Positions 51,351 through 61,704 of a stretch of 64,000 bases of DNA are shown in pieces. The stretch lies in the NCBI RefSeq assembly GCF_004014855.1, contig NZ_CP034930.1, forward strand, positions 1,240,001-1,304,000, in the 5' to 3' direction. The translations under genes were made by a program, and so were the position numbers. The DNA is from Apibacter raozihei (GTDB taxonomy: Bacteria; Bacteroidota; Bacteroidia; Flavobacteriales; Weeksellaceae). Below the pieces are notes generated by a model, which saw only the letters and a program-made list of their open reading frames with translations, searched no databases and had not been told where the DNA came from. The number at the start of each line of letters is the position of its first letter. Position 1 is the first letter of the stretch.

Positions 51351-52103
51351 TTAGTATTTTTCAATAACACGACCGTTTAATGCTTGTAAAGGTCTGTTAT
51401 TTAAATAAGGTAAGTGATTTTCAATTTCACGTATTTCAGTTGAAGTTAAAGCAGTTGCCTGAGAAAATATAACCCAGCTAACATTTTCAGTACATGGAGG
51501 TGTAGTTAAAGAACCTCCATAGTAATAATATCCTCTTTCTTTTGGATAAATGTTTTCCGGATCAAATTTGATGTCAACATTGATTGCCTGATTCTTTTTC
51601 AAGTCTTTAAATACATTTAAAGTTTCGAAAGCTAAATTGTCTTCAATACCTTCTTTAATGAAAGCGGCAACTACTAAATTTGTTCCGTCATCAGCAGTAT
51701 GAACAAAGTGCAGTTCCATTGGGTAGCTTATACCACTTACAGTATGTTCAGATCTGTGGTGTGCATGAAATTGTTTTAAATGGTATTTTTTACCATTAAA
51801 GGTCGCATAAGCACCTTCTTTAAATACAAATTCCAAAGTATGACCGTTATCCATTATTTCTTCTACATCCCCATCTTTATAGTCAAATGTAAGGTTGTAA
51901 TTTTGTGTTCCTAAAGTGTAACCTGTAATGTTAATTGGTGATTGAGATTTTCCGCAATTACACGTTTCTCCCCAATTGGTGTTTTCATAATTCCATTCAG
52001 AAGAGTTGTTAGCAGTGTTGTCTATTAAAGTATCATCGCTTGAACAATTAATAAGAAATAATAAAGCGAATAAAAAAGGAATGTTTAATAAATGTTTTTT
52101 CAT
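51351..52103 (-). CDS. Alpha-type carbonic anhydrase, lipoprotein
   Basis: A 250-aa zinc enzyme that interconverts CO2 and bicarbonate in the periplasm or at the outer membrane. The ATG at 52103 gives a lipoprotein signal with lipobox LINC (Cys about residue 20) followed by SSDD; the frame also has a TTG at 52142, which would spoil the signal. The zinc ligands are in LKQFHAHHRSEH (two His) and MELHFVHT (third), with SEHTVSG and SLTTPPCTENVSW typical of the family. It is monocistronic with its own terminator. Confidence 0.93.
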   Translation of the reverse strand: MKKHLLNIPFLFALLFLINCSSDDTLIDNTANNSSEWNYENTNWGETCNCGKSQSPINITGYTLGTQNYNLTFDYKDGDVEEIMDNGHTLEFVFKEGAYATFNGKKYHLKQFHAHHRSEHTVSGISYPMELHFVHTADDGTNLVVAAFIKEGIEDNLAFETLNVFKDLKKNQAINVDIKFDPENIYPKERGYYYYGGSLTTPPCTENVSWVIFSQATALTSTEIREIENHLPYLNNRPLQALNGRVIEKY

Positions 52104-52878
52104 CTTTTTAATTATAAATTTATTTGACGCACTCTGTTTCAAAAGTTATACCACAAATGAGATAAATTTCTTAATTATTACACTAACTATATGCTATATA
52201 GGGATAAATAATATCTATATTTCTATCATTTAATAAAAATAATTATAGTAATGTATTTTATTAATTCTTTAAAAAAATAAATTAGATGGTTATAAAAGCT
52301 ATGGTTATAAATTTTTTTAATAGTACAATCATGAATTAATATTAAAAAAATAATTAATTCTTAATATTAAGTAATTATTAACATATATTTACTTATATGT
52401 ATTTTGTATATAGTCAATTGCATTTGTTTTTGTTCATTTCGTCTAATTGCTTTTTTTTATATTTAATGCTGAAAAGTTGGTATTTATATAAAATACCCAG
52501 CTAAATACTGTTAAATAAATCTTAATTTTTAGTTTTTATAATCAATTAAATAGTAATACTTATATTGCTTTTGTTATTTTAAATAATTTTTTAAAAAAAT
52601 TATTTGATGGATAAAATAAATCCATATTTAGTTTAATATAAGTCCATAAGTGTCAATAAGGCAGGAAGAGATTACAGTCTTTGTTTAAAATTTCTTATAT
52701 ATAAGTTTAAGTATCTAATCTATGATTTATCAAAATATAAGGTTAATGATAATTTAGAAATATAAAGATTATTATTTCATTGATAGGTTTATCTTGAATG
52801 ATAAAATAGTTCTTAGTGTTATTCTGTAAAGGCAGATTAATATCTAAAGTAATATCTTTGTTCAATAATTTTTTATAC
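52104..52878. other. 775-bp AT-rich intergenic region with a palindrome
   Basis: This is among the most AT-rich stretches of the window, with divergent genes on both sides. It holds a perfect palindrome-like repeat (AAATAATTTTTT at 52581-52592 facing AAAAAAATTATTT at 52593-52605) and a slightly more GC-rich patch around 52650-52680. I see no convincing ORF. The TATCTTTG box upstream of tex is listed separately. An unannotated small RNA cannot be excluded. Confidence 0.4.
52853..52860 (+). promoter_or_regulatory. Candidate -7 box of tex
   Basis: TATCTTTG fits TAnnTTTG and lies 18 bp before the chosen ATG at 52879, which implies a very short leader and supports that start over the upstream ATG-like option at 52816. 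No TTG lies at the right distance upstream, so the call is weak. Confidence 0.3.
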
Positions 52879-55008
52879 ATGAATTTAGTTTCTTTTATTA
52901 AAAGTGCTACCGGTTTTACATCAAAAGGTATCGAAAACACAGTGAAATTGTTGGAAGAAGATTCCACAGTCCCTTTTATATCTAGATATAGAAAGGAAAT
53001 GACAGGGAATATGGATGAAGTCCAGATACAAAAAATAGTAAAATTGAAAACTGAGTTTGAAGAAATTGAAAAGAGAAAGGAAACTATTCTTAAGAGTATT
53101 GAAGAACAGGATGCTTTAACTGAGGAATTAAAGGATAAGATCCTTCATTGTTTTGATAAAAATCAGTTAGAAGATTATTATCTTCCCTATAAAAAGAAAC
53201 GGAAAACCCGTTCAGTAACGGCAAAAGAAAACGGATTGGAACCTTTAGCTAAAATTATAATGAAGCAAAATCCAATCAACGATTTGGAAGCAATAGCTTT
53301 TAAATATTTGTCGGACAAGGTTTCAACGGTTCAGGATGCTTTGCAGGGAGCAAGAGATATTATTTCGGAGTGGATCAACGAAAATGAAACTATTCGTGCG
53401 CGAATAAGGGGGCTTTTCCGACAATCTGCAATTATAGAATCCAAACTGATCAAATCTAAAGAAAAGGAAGAAGAAGCTCAGAAATTTTCTAATTATTTTG
53501 ATTTTTCAGAACCACTTAAAAAATCCCCTTCTCATCGTTTACTGGCTATGATTCGGGGTTCTAATGAAGGGTTTTTAAGAATAAAAATTAAGGTAGATAC
53601 AGAAGAGGTTTTTGAAATGATGGAAAGATTCTATTTAAAAACCCGTCAAAAAGAAATTGCTGAACAAATTGCAACGGCTGTAAAAGATTCTTATAATCGT
53701 TTGCTTGAGCCGGCTTTAAGCAACGAAGTTTTTCAGGAGGCTAAACTTAAAGCTGATCAAACTGCAATTCAGGTTTTTTCATCTAATCTTGAGCAATTAC
53801 TGCTTCAACCACCTTTGGGTGAAAAAAGAATTCTAGCTATAGATCCGGGATTTAAATCGGGTTGTAAAATAGTATGCTTAAGCGAGCAGGGAGATTTGCT
53901 CCATAATGATACTATATATCCTCATCCACCTCAAAGAGAAGCTAAGGAAGCTGTAAAAAAAATAAAGTCAATGGTAAATGCATATAAAATTGAAGCGATT
54001 TCTATTGGTAATGGTACAGCCTCCAGAGAAACTGAGCGCTTGATTCAGTCGATAGCTTTTGATAGAGAACTTAAGGTTTTCGTAGTTAGTGAGGCAGGAG
54101 CTTCAGTATATTCAGCATCTAAAATAGCAAGAGAAGAATATCCTTCTTTCGACGTAACAGTCAGGGGGGCTGTTTCTATTGGACGAAGACTATCAGATCC
54201 ATTGGCAGAGCTCGTAAAAATAGAGCCAAAATCAATTGGTGTTGGGCAATACCAACACGATGTAGATCAAGGACTTCTTAAAAGTGAGTTGGATGCCGTA
54301 GTAGTTTCCAGTGTTAATAATGTAGGAGTTAATCTAAATACGGCAGGTAAATTTTTATTATCGTACGTTTCAGGTATAGGAGAAAAACTTGCAGAAAACA
54401 TTGTTGCTTACAGGCAAGAACACGGCTCATTTACATCCCGGCAAGAATTAAAAAAAGTTCCTCGTTTAGGAGAAAAAGCATTTCAGCAGGCTTCAGCCTT
54501 CTTACGGATACCTGCCTCAGAAAATCCGTTGGATAATTCTGCCGTACACCCGGAAAGCTATTCCTTAGTTAACAAAATGGCAAAAGATCTAGGTGTAAAA
54601 ATTGAACAGTTGGTTAAAAATAAAGAAGAAATAAAGAAGATAAATGTCGAGAATTATATTTCAGAGCAAGTGGGATTACCTACCTTAAAAGATATTATTA
54701 AAGAGCTCGAAAAACCCGGATTAGACCCTCGTAAGCAAGTTAAAATTTTTAGTTTTGATCCTTCACTAAAATCTATAGAAGATTTAAAAATTGGAATGAA
54801 AGTACCGGGTATAGTTAATAATATTACCAATTTTGGATGTTTTGTAGATATAGGGATTAAAGAGAGTGGTTTAGTGCATATTTCGAAGGTTGCTAAAGAG
54901 TTTGTTTCAGACATAAATTCAGTTGTACGTTTAAACCAGCATGTTGAAGCTAAGATTATCGAAGTGGATTTACCAAGAAAAAGAATACAGCTTTCATTAA
55001 TAGATTAA
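52879..55008 (+). CDS. tex: Tex-family RNA-binding transcription accessory protein
   Basis: A 709-aa protein from the ATG at 52879; the frame can start at 52816, but MNLVSFIKSATGF is the usual Tex N-terminus. It has the N-terminal helical domain with ISRYRKEMTG and the YqgF/RNase H-like domain with ILAIDPGFKSGCKIV. A helix-hairpin-helix part follows (VNLNTAGKFLLSYVSGIG, LENPLDNSAVHPE-like), and the C-terminal S1 domain has PGIVNNITNFGCFVDIGI and GLVHIS. Tex binds RNA and affects transcription and virulence genes in other bacteria. It stands alone between two long AT-rich gaps. Confidence 0.93.
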   Translation: MNLVSFIKSATGFTSKGIENTVKLLEEDSTVPFISRYRKEMTGNMDEVQIQKIVKLKTEFEEIEKRKETILKSIEEQDALTEELKDKILHCFDKNQLEDYYLPYKKKRKTRSVTAKENGLEPLAKIIMKQNPINDLEAIAFKYLSDKVSTVQDALQGARDIISEWINENETIRARIRGLFRQSAIIESKLIKSKEKEEEAQKFSNYFDFSEPLKKSPSHRLLAMIRGSNEGFLRIKIKVDTEEVFEMMERFYLKTRQKEIAEQIATAVKDSYNRLLEPALSNEVFQEAKLKADQTAIQVFSSNLEQLLLQPPLGEKRILAIDPGFKSGCKIVCLSEQGDLLHNDTIYPHPPQREAKEAVKKIKSMVNAYKIEAISIGNGTASRETERLIQSIAFDRELKVFVVSEAGASVYSASKIAREEYPSFDVTVRGAVSIGRRLSDPLAELVKIEPKSIGVGQYQHDVDQGLLKSELDAVVVSSVNNVGVNLNTAGKFLLSYVSGIGEKLAENIVAYRQEHGSFTSRQELKKVPRLGEKAFQQASAFLRIPASENPLDNSAVHPESYSLVNKMAKDLGVKIEQLVKNKEEIKKINVENYISEQVGLPTLKDIIKELEKPGLDPRKQVKIFSFDPSLKSIEDLKIGMKVPGIVNNITNFGCFVDIGIKESGLVHISKVAKEFVSDINSVVRLNQHVEAKIIEVDLPRKRIQLSLID

Positions 55009-55265
55009 GTACATTTTTTTATCTGTTTGATGGAACATAAACATTTTTCACCTAAATGAATGGGAGCGTAAAGTATGGTTATAATTAATATAGGTAAATT
55101 ATCTTAATTTTTTAAATGTAATTTTTAATTTATAATAGTTTTTTTTATTAAAAGCTTGTAAAAGTATATATTAAGATAAAAAACGTATATTTACAGATAT
55201 TTAATTCCAATTATAATAAAGTATATATAATTATACTTTTTAATAATTCGGATAAATTATCTGTT
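55009..55265. other. Intergenic region before the giant T9SS protein
   Basis: 257 bp, AT-rich. It contains an 8-6-8 inverted repeat (listed separately) and no clear tex terminator. No exact TTG-N-TAnnTTTG promoter is found; GTATATTTA at about 55186 is a near match. Confidence 0.4.
55218..55239 (+). promoter_or_regulatory. Inverted repeat upstream of the T9SS repeat protein
   Basis: AAAGTATA (55218-55225) and TATACTTT (55232-55239) form a perfect 8-bp inverted repeat with a 6-nt spacer, ending 26 bp before the start codon. It could be an operator or a leader hairpin. The AT-rich background makes chance occurrence possible. Confidence 0.3.
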
Positions 55266-58200
55266 ATGAAAATTAAATGCATTTATTCGTTATTGCTCGT
55301 AGTATTTACTGCTGCCTATTCCTATTCTCAATTAGTTGAGAATCCATGGGTTAAAATTATCGATCACAATGGAACGTCTGATAATATAGATGTTGATTGT
55401 GATTATGAATATTACAATGGTAAAACTATTAGGTTAACAGCCCAATATCCTGTTTTAAAACAAACAAATACATATGAGGTAACATCAATAAACTATCCAT
55501 CAGATATAGATTTTTCCAAAGGAACCGCTATAGATATAACTCAAGGTCCGGGTTCTAAACAAGATGATATTTTTAGTGATAAAATAAAGCTTCCTTTTGA
55601 ATTTTGCTTTTATGGAGTTAAATATAACTATATTATTATAAGTGATAATGGTGTTGTTAGTTTTGATATTTCTCAGGCAAAAAAGGATTGTTCTTATAGA
55701 ATAGCAGGAAATGTTCCGAGTTCAGGTTTGCCAAGAAGTGCTATTTTTGGTGTTTACCATGATATGTTTATAGGTGGAGGTAAAGATCAAAACGGTAAAA
55801 TTAGAATTCATCAGGAAGGAACAGCTCCCTATAGAAAGTTTACTGTAAGTTATGATAATGTACCTCAATTTACCCCTATAAACGAAACTATTTATTCATC
55901 TTCTCAAATAGTTTTATATGAAACACTAAATGTAATAGATGTTTACGTGGGTGAGAAAAAATTAAATCCTAATACCCGAAAGGAAAAGCGTTCGGTTATA
56001 GGAATTATGAATTCTACAGGAAACTTGGGTGTTTCTCCACCCGATAGAAATACAGGTGAATGGGAAGCCAGTAAAGAAGCTTGGAGATTTACCCCTAACG
56101 GAAAAACAGACATTTCAGTAAAATGGTTTAATAGTAATAATGTCAATATTGGTACAGGTAACTCTATTGATGTTTCTCCATCTGCTGATACATCATATAA
56201 AGTACAGGTTTCTTATAATGGATGTACAAACATTACAGTTGAAGATATTATAAATGTGAAATTTTCAGATGAATTTCCTACAGCTAATCAAGTTAATGTA
56301 GGTCCATTCTGTATTAATCAAGGTGAAAGTTATACAATTAACTTAAAATCCTATGAAGATAAAATCAATTCTGATAATAAAATGACATTTACCTACTATA
56401 AAGACTCAAATTTAACCATACCTATATCTGATGAAGAAGCTGTTAGCTATTCTTTTTCATCCGATCAGACAGTATCTGTTAAAGTTTTAAAAAGCGGAAT
56501 TTGTTATAGTATTGGATCAATAAATTTAAAATTAAATAAACGTCCCGTTTTAGTTAGCGGAAAAGAATTTAAAGTTTGCGATATAGGTAATGACAATAAA
56601 GAGGTGGTAAATTTGTATTCATTTGCACATGGAGTACCTTCAAATGTAAGCTATGTTTTTTTAGATAGTAATCAGGTTGAATTATCAAGTACGTCTGCGA
56701 GTAATTATTTGGTAGATGTAACATCTTCAGTAACTAAAAGCCAAACGTTTTATATAAAAGCATGGGACAAAAATATAAATGATAAAGAGTGTTACACAAT
56801 AGTACCCTTTACAATCAGATTAGTTAAAAAAATTCAATTAAAATCCGATAAAGTCTATATATGTTCTATAAAAGAAGGACAGCTGGTAATTGAAAATCTA
56901 ACTAAATACCGAAACTTATTACTAACAGATGCATCTGATAATCCCGCACTAAATTCAATTGTTTGGGAATTTTATGAAAATTCGACTTATACCCAAAAAA
57001 TATATGATCCGGAAAACTATTTATTAAAATTAAATAAAGTTATTTATGTAAAAGCTTCTCATCCGGATTTTTGTCAGGATAGCAGAACGGAATTGATATT
57101 TATGGAAGGAACAGATTGTGACGACCAGAAAGATCCAGAACCAATTCCCGGAGGTTTAACCCCTTATTTATGTGATGTTAAAGACCCGGAAATTATAGAT
57201 TTGGGATCCGGTGGATACTTACCTTTATTCTTTCAAAAAACTTCCATTTCCTGGAGTTCGGTAGAAATTTTAGGTTTTTATAAAAATGCAGCTTGTACTG
57301 TAGCTTTACCTATAACAGGTACAGCACCAAAATATTTATATAGTATTACTCCTCCATCTAATTTTACTGTCTATTTAAAATATAAACTACCCTCAGGTAC
57401 CATAGGAGTTAATTCATTAACATTCTTGGTTTCAAAATATGAAAATTTTGATGTTAAACTCTTTACAATATGTGACACATTTAACGATGGAGAGGAAAGA
57501 ATTGATTTAGATATTTACAAAAAAATGTTATCAGGCTTATATAAGTACAGTAAGCCTGCACCTACTTTTGGAGAAGATCCGTATGATGAAGTTATATTTT
57601 TTGATAATAAAGAGGATAGAGATTTATTTCTAGCTGATGATAAGCATCTGAATGGAATGATTAAAGATAGCTATTATACTTTAAAGCTATCTGATAATCC
57701 TAAATTTCTTTATGCGGTTGTAAGATTTAATAGGTGTAGTTATCCCTATGATATTCAATTTTACCTTGCGTCGATTGATGTTAAAGAAACGCCAGAATAT
57801 ATTGTATGTGATTTTAACGATGATAAAGTAGAAACTATAAATATTGTAGAGCTTATTCTTAAAAATAAGAAAAATGCATCAGATTTAAATGATATTGAAT
57901 TATTATTAACTAAAGAACAATTAGAAGATCTAAAAAATCCAATTAGTGATTTATATACACTTAGTTATTATTCAACTTTAAATCTTGCTCATGCGGGGAA
58001 TATAGAATCAGCTGCAGACCCAAGGAAATTTGAACTTAATCAAAATCTCATACCATCTCAGATGTCTGCTTACGTGAGATTAGATTTTAAAAATCAATGT
58101 CAGATAATAGTCAAGATAAATTTTAAATTTACTACGGCTGTAAAACTACCTAAATATAAAAATTTGATTGTTTGCGATTTAGATAGAGATAATAAAGAAA

Positions 58201-61200
58201 AAGTTGATCTCTCTGAAATTATTGAAAGTTCAAATGGAGCCGTAATCAAATTTTTTACGAGTCAGAAAGAGGCTGAAAATAATGATATTGGAAGTTCCGC
58301 ATATATTGGGAAATATACAGATGAAAGTACTCCTGTTTATTTTAATGCAGATGCAGGATTATCTAATCCTTTAAAAATTTACATGAGAGTTGATGATGGC
58401 GAAACCAGCTGTTTTAAAGTTTTACCTGTAGATATAACACTGGTAATGGCTCCTGATGTACCCAATACAAGTTTAACAATTTGTGATTTTGAAAATGATG
58501 GAAAAGAACTTATCACTTCTTCGAACATAAAACAATACATAATTGATCCTTTGATTAAAAATAATCCCGAATTAAATAATACCATGTTGTTTGAATTTTA
58601 TTATACAGAAAGTCAGGCAAATGAAGGTACAGATAAACTTAGTTCTTTCTGGATAAATCAAAATACTGAAATTTGGGTTAAAATCATCTATAATAATTGT
58701 TTTAAGGTATACAAATTAACATTTTCACTAGCAGAATCTCCAAAGCTGAATTCTAATATTTCAGTAAAAATTTGTAATAATAACACAAAAAACAGTGATG
58801 AGACAACAGTTAATGAAGTTGTGAATTTAAATAACTTCAATAGTAAATTTTTAACAGATTCTCAGAAGGTTGATGATTTTATATTTAAATATTACAAATC
58901 TTATGATCAGGCATATAGCGATACTTCTAAAATTTCTGCTGGGACAACTGTAATAAATCAACTACCTATAGTGTTTTGGGTCAGAGTGGAGGATAAAAAC
59001 GGGTGCTTTAGTATTGTTTCTCTGAAGATAGAGGCTTATCCTGAATTAAATGTGAACAATATTACCGATGAAATTTGTAACGATGAAAAAAGAGTATATG
59101 TTGATTTAAATACCTTACCGGCTCAGATGATTGGATCCGAATATAACTTAACGGATTTTAACATAACATTTCATTCTACAAAATCTAATGCCATTAATAA
59201 TGTATTAATCAATACTCCTGAAGAATATGAGGTAAGTGAAGGAAGTGAAGTATGGGTAAAATTTGTTTATAAGCTAAATTGTGAAACCTCGGGTTGTTGC
59301 TTTATTATCCGAAAAATAAGTTTTAGCGTTCCTTTAATACCTAAAGAAGTTGGCGGTTTCATAAATATTTGTGATGAGTCAGATGGAATTTTGGATAATA
59401 CCTATGTAATTGCTGATCTAGACAAATACAAAAGTGAAGTGGTTAGGGAAGACCCGGCGTATATCGAAGAGCATTATAATTTTACATATTATAGAGAATA
59501 TGAAGATGCGGTAAATGCAACAGCGGGAAAAGCAGAGAGCCCGATAAATTTTACCATTAAACAGGAAGAGTTGGAAAAACCGTCATCACCTACAGATCCT
59601 TTATTTTATCGTATCTATATTAAAATAGATCGAAAAGATGGTAAATGTAGTACAGTGAGCTTTTTATCTGTAAATGTAACTTTAAAAATACTTTTAGATA
59701 ATGAAGAAATCGATGTATCTGTTTGTGAAAATAAAGATTTAAACGGTATTGTTAACAGTGTAGATTTAACAGCATTTGCTAAACAGATAATTAATTCAAA
59801 AGACGCAGCTTTCACATATTATCAAAATGAAGATGATGCAAGAGCTGCTAAAAACCCAATATTAAATCCATCAAATTATACAACTAAAGTAGTACGCAAA
59901 GAAAGTATTTATCCGGTTGATGAGGTTTTTGTTAGAATTAATGATTCAAAAGAACACTTATGTGATAACCTGGCTAAAATAAAAATTAAAGTATATCCAT
60001 TTATTAATATTGAAAATCAGACCACAGAAATCTGTGAGTATACTTCTGAAGGAAATAAAACTATAGTAGATTTATGGGCATTACAAAAACAGATGTTAGC
60101 CTCAATAGGTATTACTGATAAAGAAAAATTAGAAATTATATATAAACAAATCCGTATAATTTTCTTTAACGATGCAGATGTAGAAATTGGAAGAGTAGAA
60201 GATACACAGGCGACAATACCCGAAACTATAACAAAATACTCACCACTAGCAGGGAAATTGAAAGAAATTATAAAAGTTAGATTTGAATATAAAGACCTGA
60301 CTTGTTATTATGATGGTTTAATTACTATAGAACAAAAAAATACTCCAAAACCAGATGCATTGGTTTATGTAACTTGCGATGCTGATTTGAATGGAAAATA
60401 TGACGATGTTTTATTAAAAGATATAGATCTTTTGATAGTATCGGACTTAACACGAAATAAAATATCTTATTATTTAGCAAAAGAAGATGCTTTAAATGGG
60501 ACATCTTCCATTGACAAAAATAAGTACTTTGAGATAAATCTGGAACATGTTTATTATTTCAGAGTAGAAGATAGTACAACCAGTTGTATCGGTATTAATA
60601 CATTAAAGTTCGTGACACATCCGGTAATCTCTTTAAAAGATGGTGAGCTTGAAGCCTGCGATAGTGACTTAGACGGTTTTACATCATTTAATTTAAATTT
60701 GCTTACCCCTGAATATAAGGTCTTGCCAAAGGCTTCAATAAAATATTATAAAAATGAAAAAAATGCTAAAAATGCAAACAAGGATGAGGTCTCCGGAAGT
60801 GATACGAGTATTCAAGAACCTGAATTATCTAACTACTTTAATGTTATTAAATATGAAGACTATGTTTATGTAAGAGTTGAAGACTTAGACGGTACTTATT
60901 GTCCTTCGGTTGCTAAAATAAAACTTAAAGCGTATTCACCAGAGGTTCCGGAACAAACGGTTTACATGTGTCCGGATACCGAGACAAACCTGGACGGAGG
61001 AAATTTCGACCAATACGTTTGGGAGTTTAATGGTAGAATTATAGGTAATTCAAGATATGTAAATGTAAATCAGTTTGGAATTTATAAATTAACGGTTACT
61101 AAAAATTTGAACTATGGATTATCTTGTACACTGACCTTCACTATTGAAGTTAAAGAACTAGAAAAACCTGTGATAATAGATTTGAATCAGGGTAAAGATT

Positions 61201-61646
61201 ATATTACAGTAATAGCTAAAGGTCCGGCTCCTTTAGAATATTCAATTGACAATATCAATTGGCAGTTGAGTAATACATTTTCGAATTTGGAACCGGGTAT
61301 TTACACTTTTTATGTCCGTTCGAAAGCAAATGGTTGTGAATCCCTAACTTCTCAGGGTATAATTTTTGGTATTTATAATGTCATTACTCCTAATAATGAT
61401 GGTTATAATGATGTTTGGAGGATGTGCGGATTACAACTGATAAAAGAGCCATCTCATGTAAAAATATTTGACAGATATGGTAAGTTGGTATTTGAAGAAA
61501 AGTCTCATACTTGTTTTGTCTGGGATGGTAAATATTTAGGAAGGGTGTTACCGACTGCTTCTTATTGGTATATTGTAACAATTTCAGATGGAAGACAATA
61601 TACAGGCTGGATTATGCTCAGAAATTTTAATGAGAACACAAGATAA
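55266..61646 (+). CDS. Giant T9SS type B sorting-domain protein with repeats (surface adhesin-like)
   Basis: A 2126-aa exported protein. It has a Sec signal peptide (about 1-21, before QLVENP) and an N-terminal beta-rich domain (about 25-290) with IKLPFEFCFYGVKYNYIIIS, a motif common in Flavobacteriia surface proteins. Next come thirteen repeats of about 100 residues, each opening with xxCD/N plus an acidic segment. Last is the gliding-motility-type CTD (about 2040-2126): NVITPNNDGYNDVWRM, VKIFDRYGKLVFEE, GWIMLRN. The CTD targets it through the type IX system to the cell surface. No enzymatic motif is visible, so an adhesin or S-layer-like role is likely. It is monocistronic and ends in a terminator. 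Confidence 0.88.
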   Translation: MKIKCIYSLLLVVFTAAYSYSQLVENPWVKIIDHNGTSDNIDVDCDYEYYNGKTIRLTAQYPVLKQTNTYEVTSINYPSDIDFSKGTAIDITQGPGSKQDDIFSDKIKLPFEFCFYGVKYNYIIISDNGVVSFDISQAKKDCSYRIAGNVPSSGLPRSAIFGVYHDMFIGGGKDQNGKIRIHQEGTAPYRKFTVSYDNVPQFTPINETIYSSSQIVLYETLNVIDVYVGEKKLNPNTRKEKRSVIGIMNSTGNLGVSPPDRNTGEWEASKEAWRFTPNGKTDISVKWFNSNNVNIGTGNSIDVSPSADTSYKVQVSYNGCTNITVEDIINVKFSDEFPTANQVNVGPFCINQGESYTINLKSYEDKINSDNKMTFTYYKDSNLTIPISDEEAVSYSFSSDQTVSVKVLKSGICYSIGSINLKLNKRPVLVSGKEFKVCDIGNDNKEVVNLYSFAHGVPSNVSYVFLDSNQVELSSTSASNYLVDVTSSVTKSQTFYIKAWDKNINDKECYTIVPFTIRLVKKIQLKSDKVYICSIKEGQLVIENLTKYRNLLLTDASDNPALNSIVWEFYENSTYTQKIYDPENYLLKLNKVIYVKASHPDFCQDSRTELIFMEGTDCDDQKDPEPIPGGLTPYLCDVKDPEIIDLGSGGYLPLFFQKTSISWSSVEILGFYKNAACTVALPITGTAPKYLYSITPPSNFTVYLKYKLPSGTIGVNSLTFLVSKYENFDVKLFTICDTFNDGEERIDLDIYKKMLSGLYKYSKPAPTFGEDPYDEVIFFDNKEDRDLFLADDKHLNGMIKDSYYTLKLSDNPKFLYAVVRFNRCSYPYDIQFYLASIDVKETPEYIVCDFNDDKVETINIVELILKNKKNASDLNDIELLLTKEQLEDLKNPISDLYTLSYYSTLNLAHAGNIESAADPRKFELNQNLIPSQMSAYVRLDFKNQCQIIVKINFKFTTAVKLPKYKNLIVCDLDRDNKEKVDLSEIIESSNGAVIKFFTSQKEAENNDIGSSAYIGKYTDESTPVYFNADAGLSNPLKIYMRVDDGETSCFKVLPVDITLVMAPDVPNTSLTICDFENDGKELITSSNIKQYIIDPLIKNNPELNNTMLFEFYYTESQANEGTDKLSSFWINQNTEIWVKIIYNNCFKVYKLTFSLAESPKLNSNISVKICNNNTKNSDETTVNEVVNLNNFNSKFLTDSQKVDDFIFKYYKSYDQAYSDTSKISAGTTVINQLPIVFWVRVEDKNGCFSIVSLKIEAYPELNVNNITDEICNDEKRVYVDLNTLPAQMIGSEYNLTDFNITFHSTKSNAINNVLINTPEEYEVSEGSEVWVKFVYKLNCETSGCCFIIRKISFSVPLIPKEVGGFINICDESDGILDNTYVIADLDKYKSEVVREDPAYIEEHYNFTYYREYEDAVNATAGKAESPINFTIKQEELEKPSSPTDPLFYRIYIKIDRKDGKCSTVSFLSVNVTLKILLDNEEIDVSVCENKDLNGIVNSVDLTAFAKQIINSKDAAFTYYQNEDDARAAKNPILNPSNYTTKVVRKESIYPVDEVFVRINDSKEHLCDNLAKIKIKVYPFINIENQTTEICEYTSEGNKTIVDLWALQKQMLASIGITDKEKLEIIYKQIRIIFFNDADVEIGRVEDTQATIPETITKYSPLAGKLKEIIKVRFEYKDLTCYYDGLITIEQKNTPKPDALVYVTCDADLNGKYDDVLLKDIDLLIVSDLTRNKISYYLAKEDALNGTSSIDKNKYFEINLEHVYYFRVEDSTTSCIGINTLKFVTHPVISLKDGELEACDSDLDGFTSFNLNLLTPEYKVLPKASIKYYKNEKNAKNANKDEVSGSDTSIQEPELSNYFNVIKYEDYVYVRVEDLDGTYCPSVAKIKLKAYSPEVPEQTVYMCPDTETNLDGGNFDQYVWEFNGRIIGNSRYVNVNQFGIYKLTVTKNLNYGLSCTLTFTIEVKELEKPVIIDLNQGKDYITVIAKGPAPLEYSIDNINWQLSNTFSNLEPGIYTFYVRSKANGCESLTSQGIIFGIYNVITPNNDGYNDVWRMCGLQLIKEPSHVKIFDRYGKLVFEEKSHTCFVWDGKYLGRVLPTASYWYIVTISDGRQYTGWIMLRNFNENTR
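56570..60720 (+). repeat. Thirteen diverged repeats in the T9SS protein
   Basis: Repeat openings are near 56571, 57166, 57468, 57801, 58165, 58476, 58768, 59069, 59362, 59720, 60028, 60367 and 60650, so the period is close to 300 nt after the first. Typical openings are VCDFNDDKVETINI, VCDLDRDNKEKVDL, ICDFENDGKELITS and ACDSDLDGFTSFNL. Many units also share FYYTxxxA-like segments. The Asp-rich loop could bind calcium. The copies are too diverged for recombination-driven slippage to be obvious. Confidence 0.8.
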
Positions 61647-61660
61647 CCGAAAATAACAAC

Positions 61661-61692
61661 AAAAAATCAGGATATACAATCCTGATTTTTTT
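61661..61692 (+). terminator. Terminator of the T9SS protein gene
   Basis: A perfect stem (ATCAGGAT with ATCCTGAT, extended by A/T pairs) with a 5-nt loop is followed by T8 on the plus strand, 14 bp after the stop codon. Confidence 0.9.
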
Positions 61693-61704
61693 TGTAATAA
61701 ATAA

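Noticed and set aside
52104-52142. Upstream TTG start of the carbonic anhydrase
   Set aside because: It would add 13 residues in front of the lipoprotein signal peptide and place the lipobox too deep. The ATG at 52103 fits.
52581-52605. AT palindrome as an intrinsic terminator
   Set aside because: It consists only of A and T pairs, has practically no loop and does not follow a gene closely, so a stable terminator is unlikely.
52816-52878. Upstream start of tex at 52816
   Set aside because: The 21 extra residues are not part of the Tex family N-terminus, and a candidate -7 box (TATCTTTG) lies inside this stretch.
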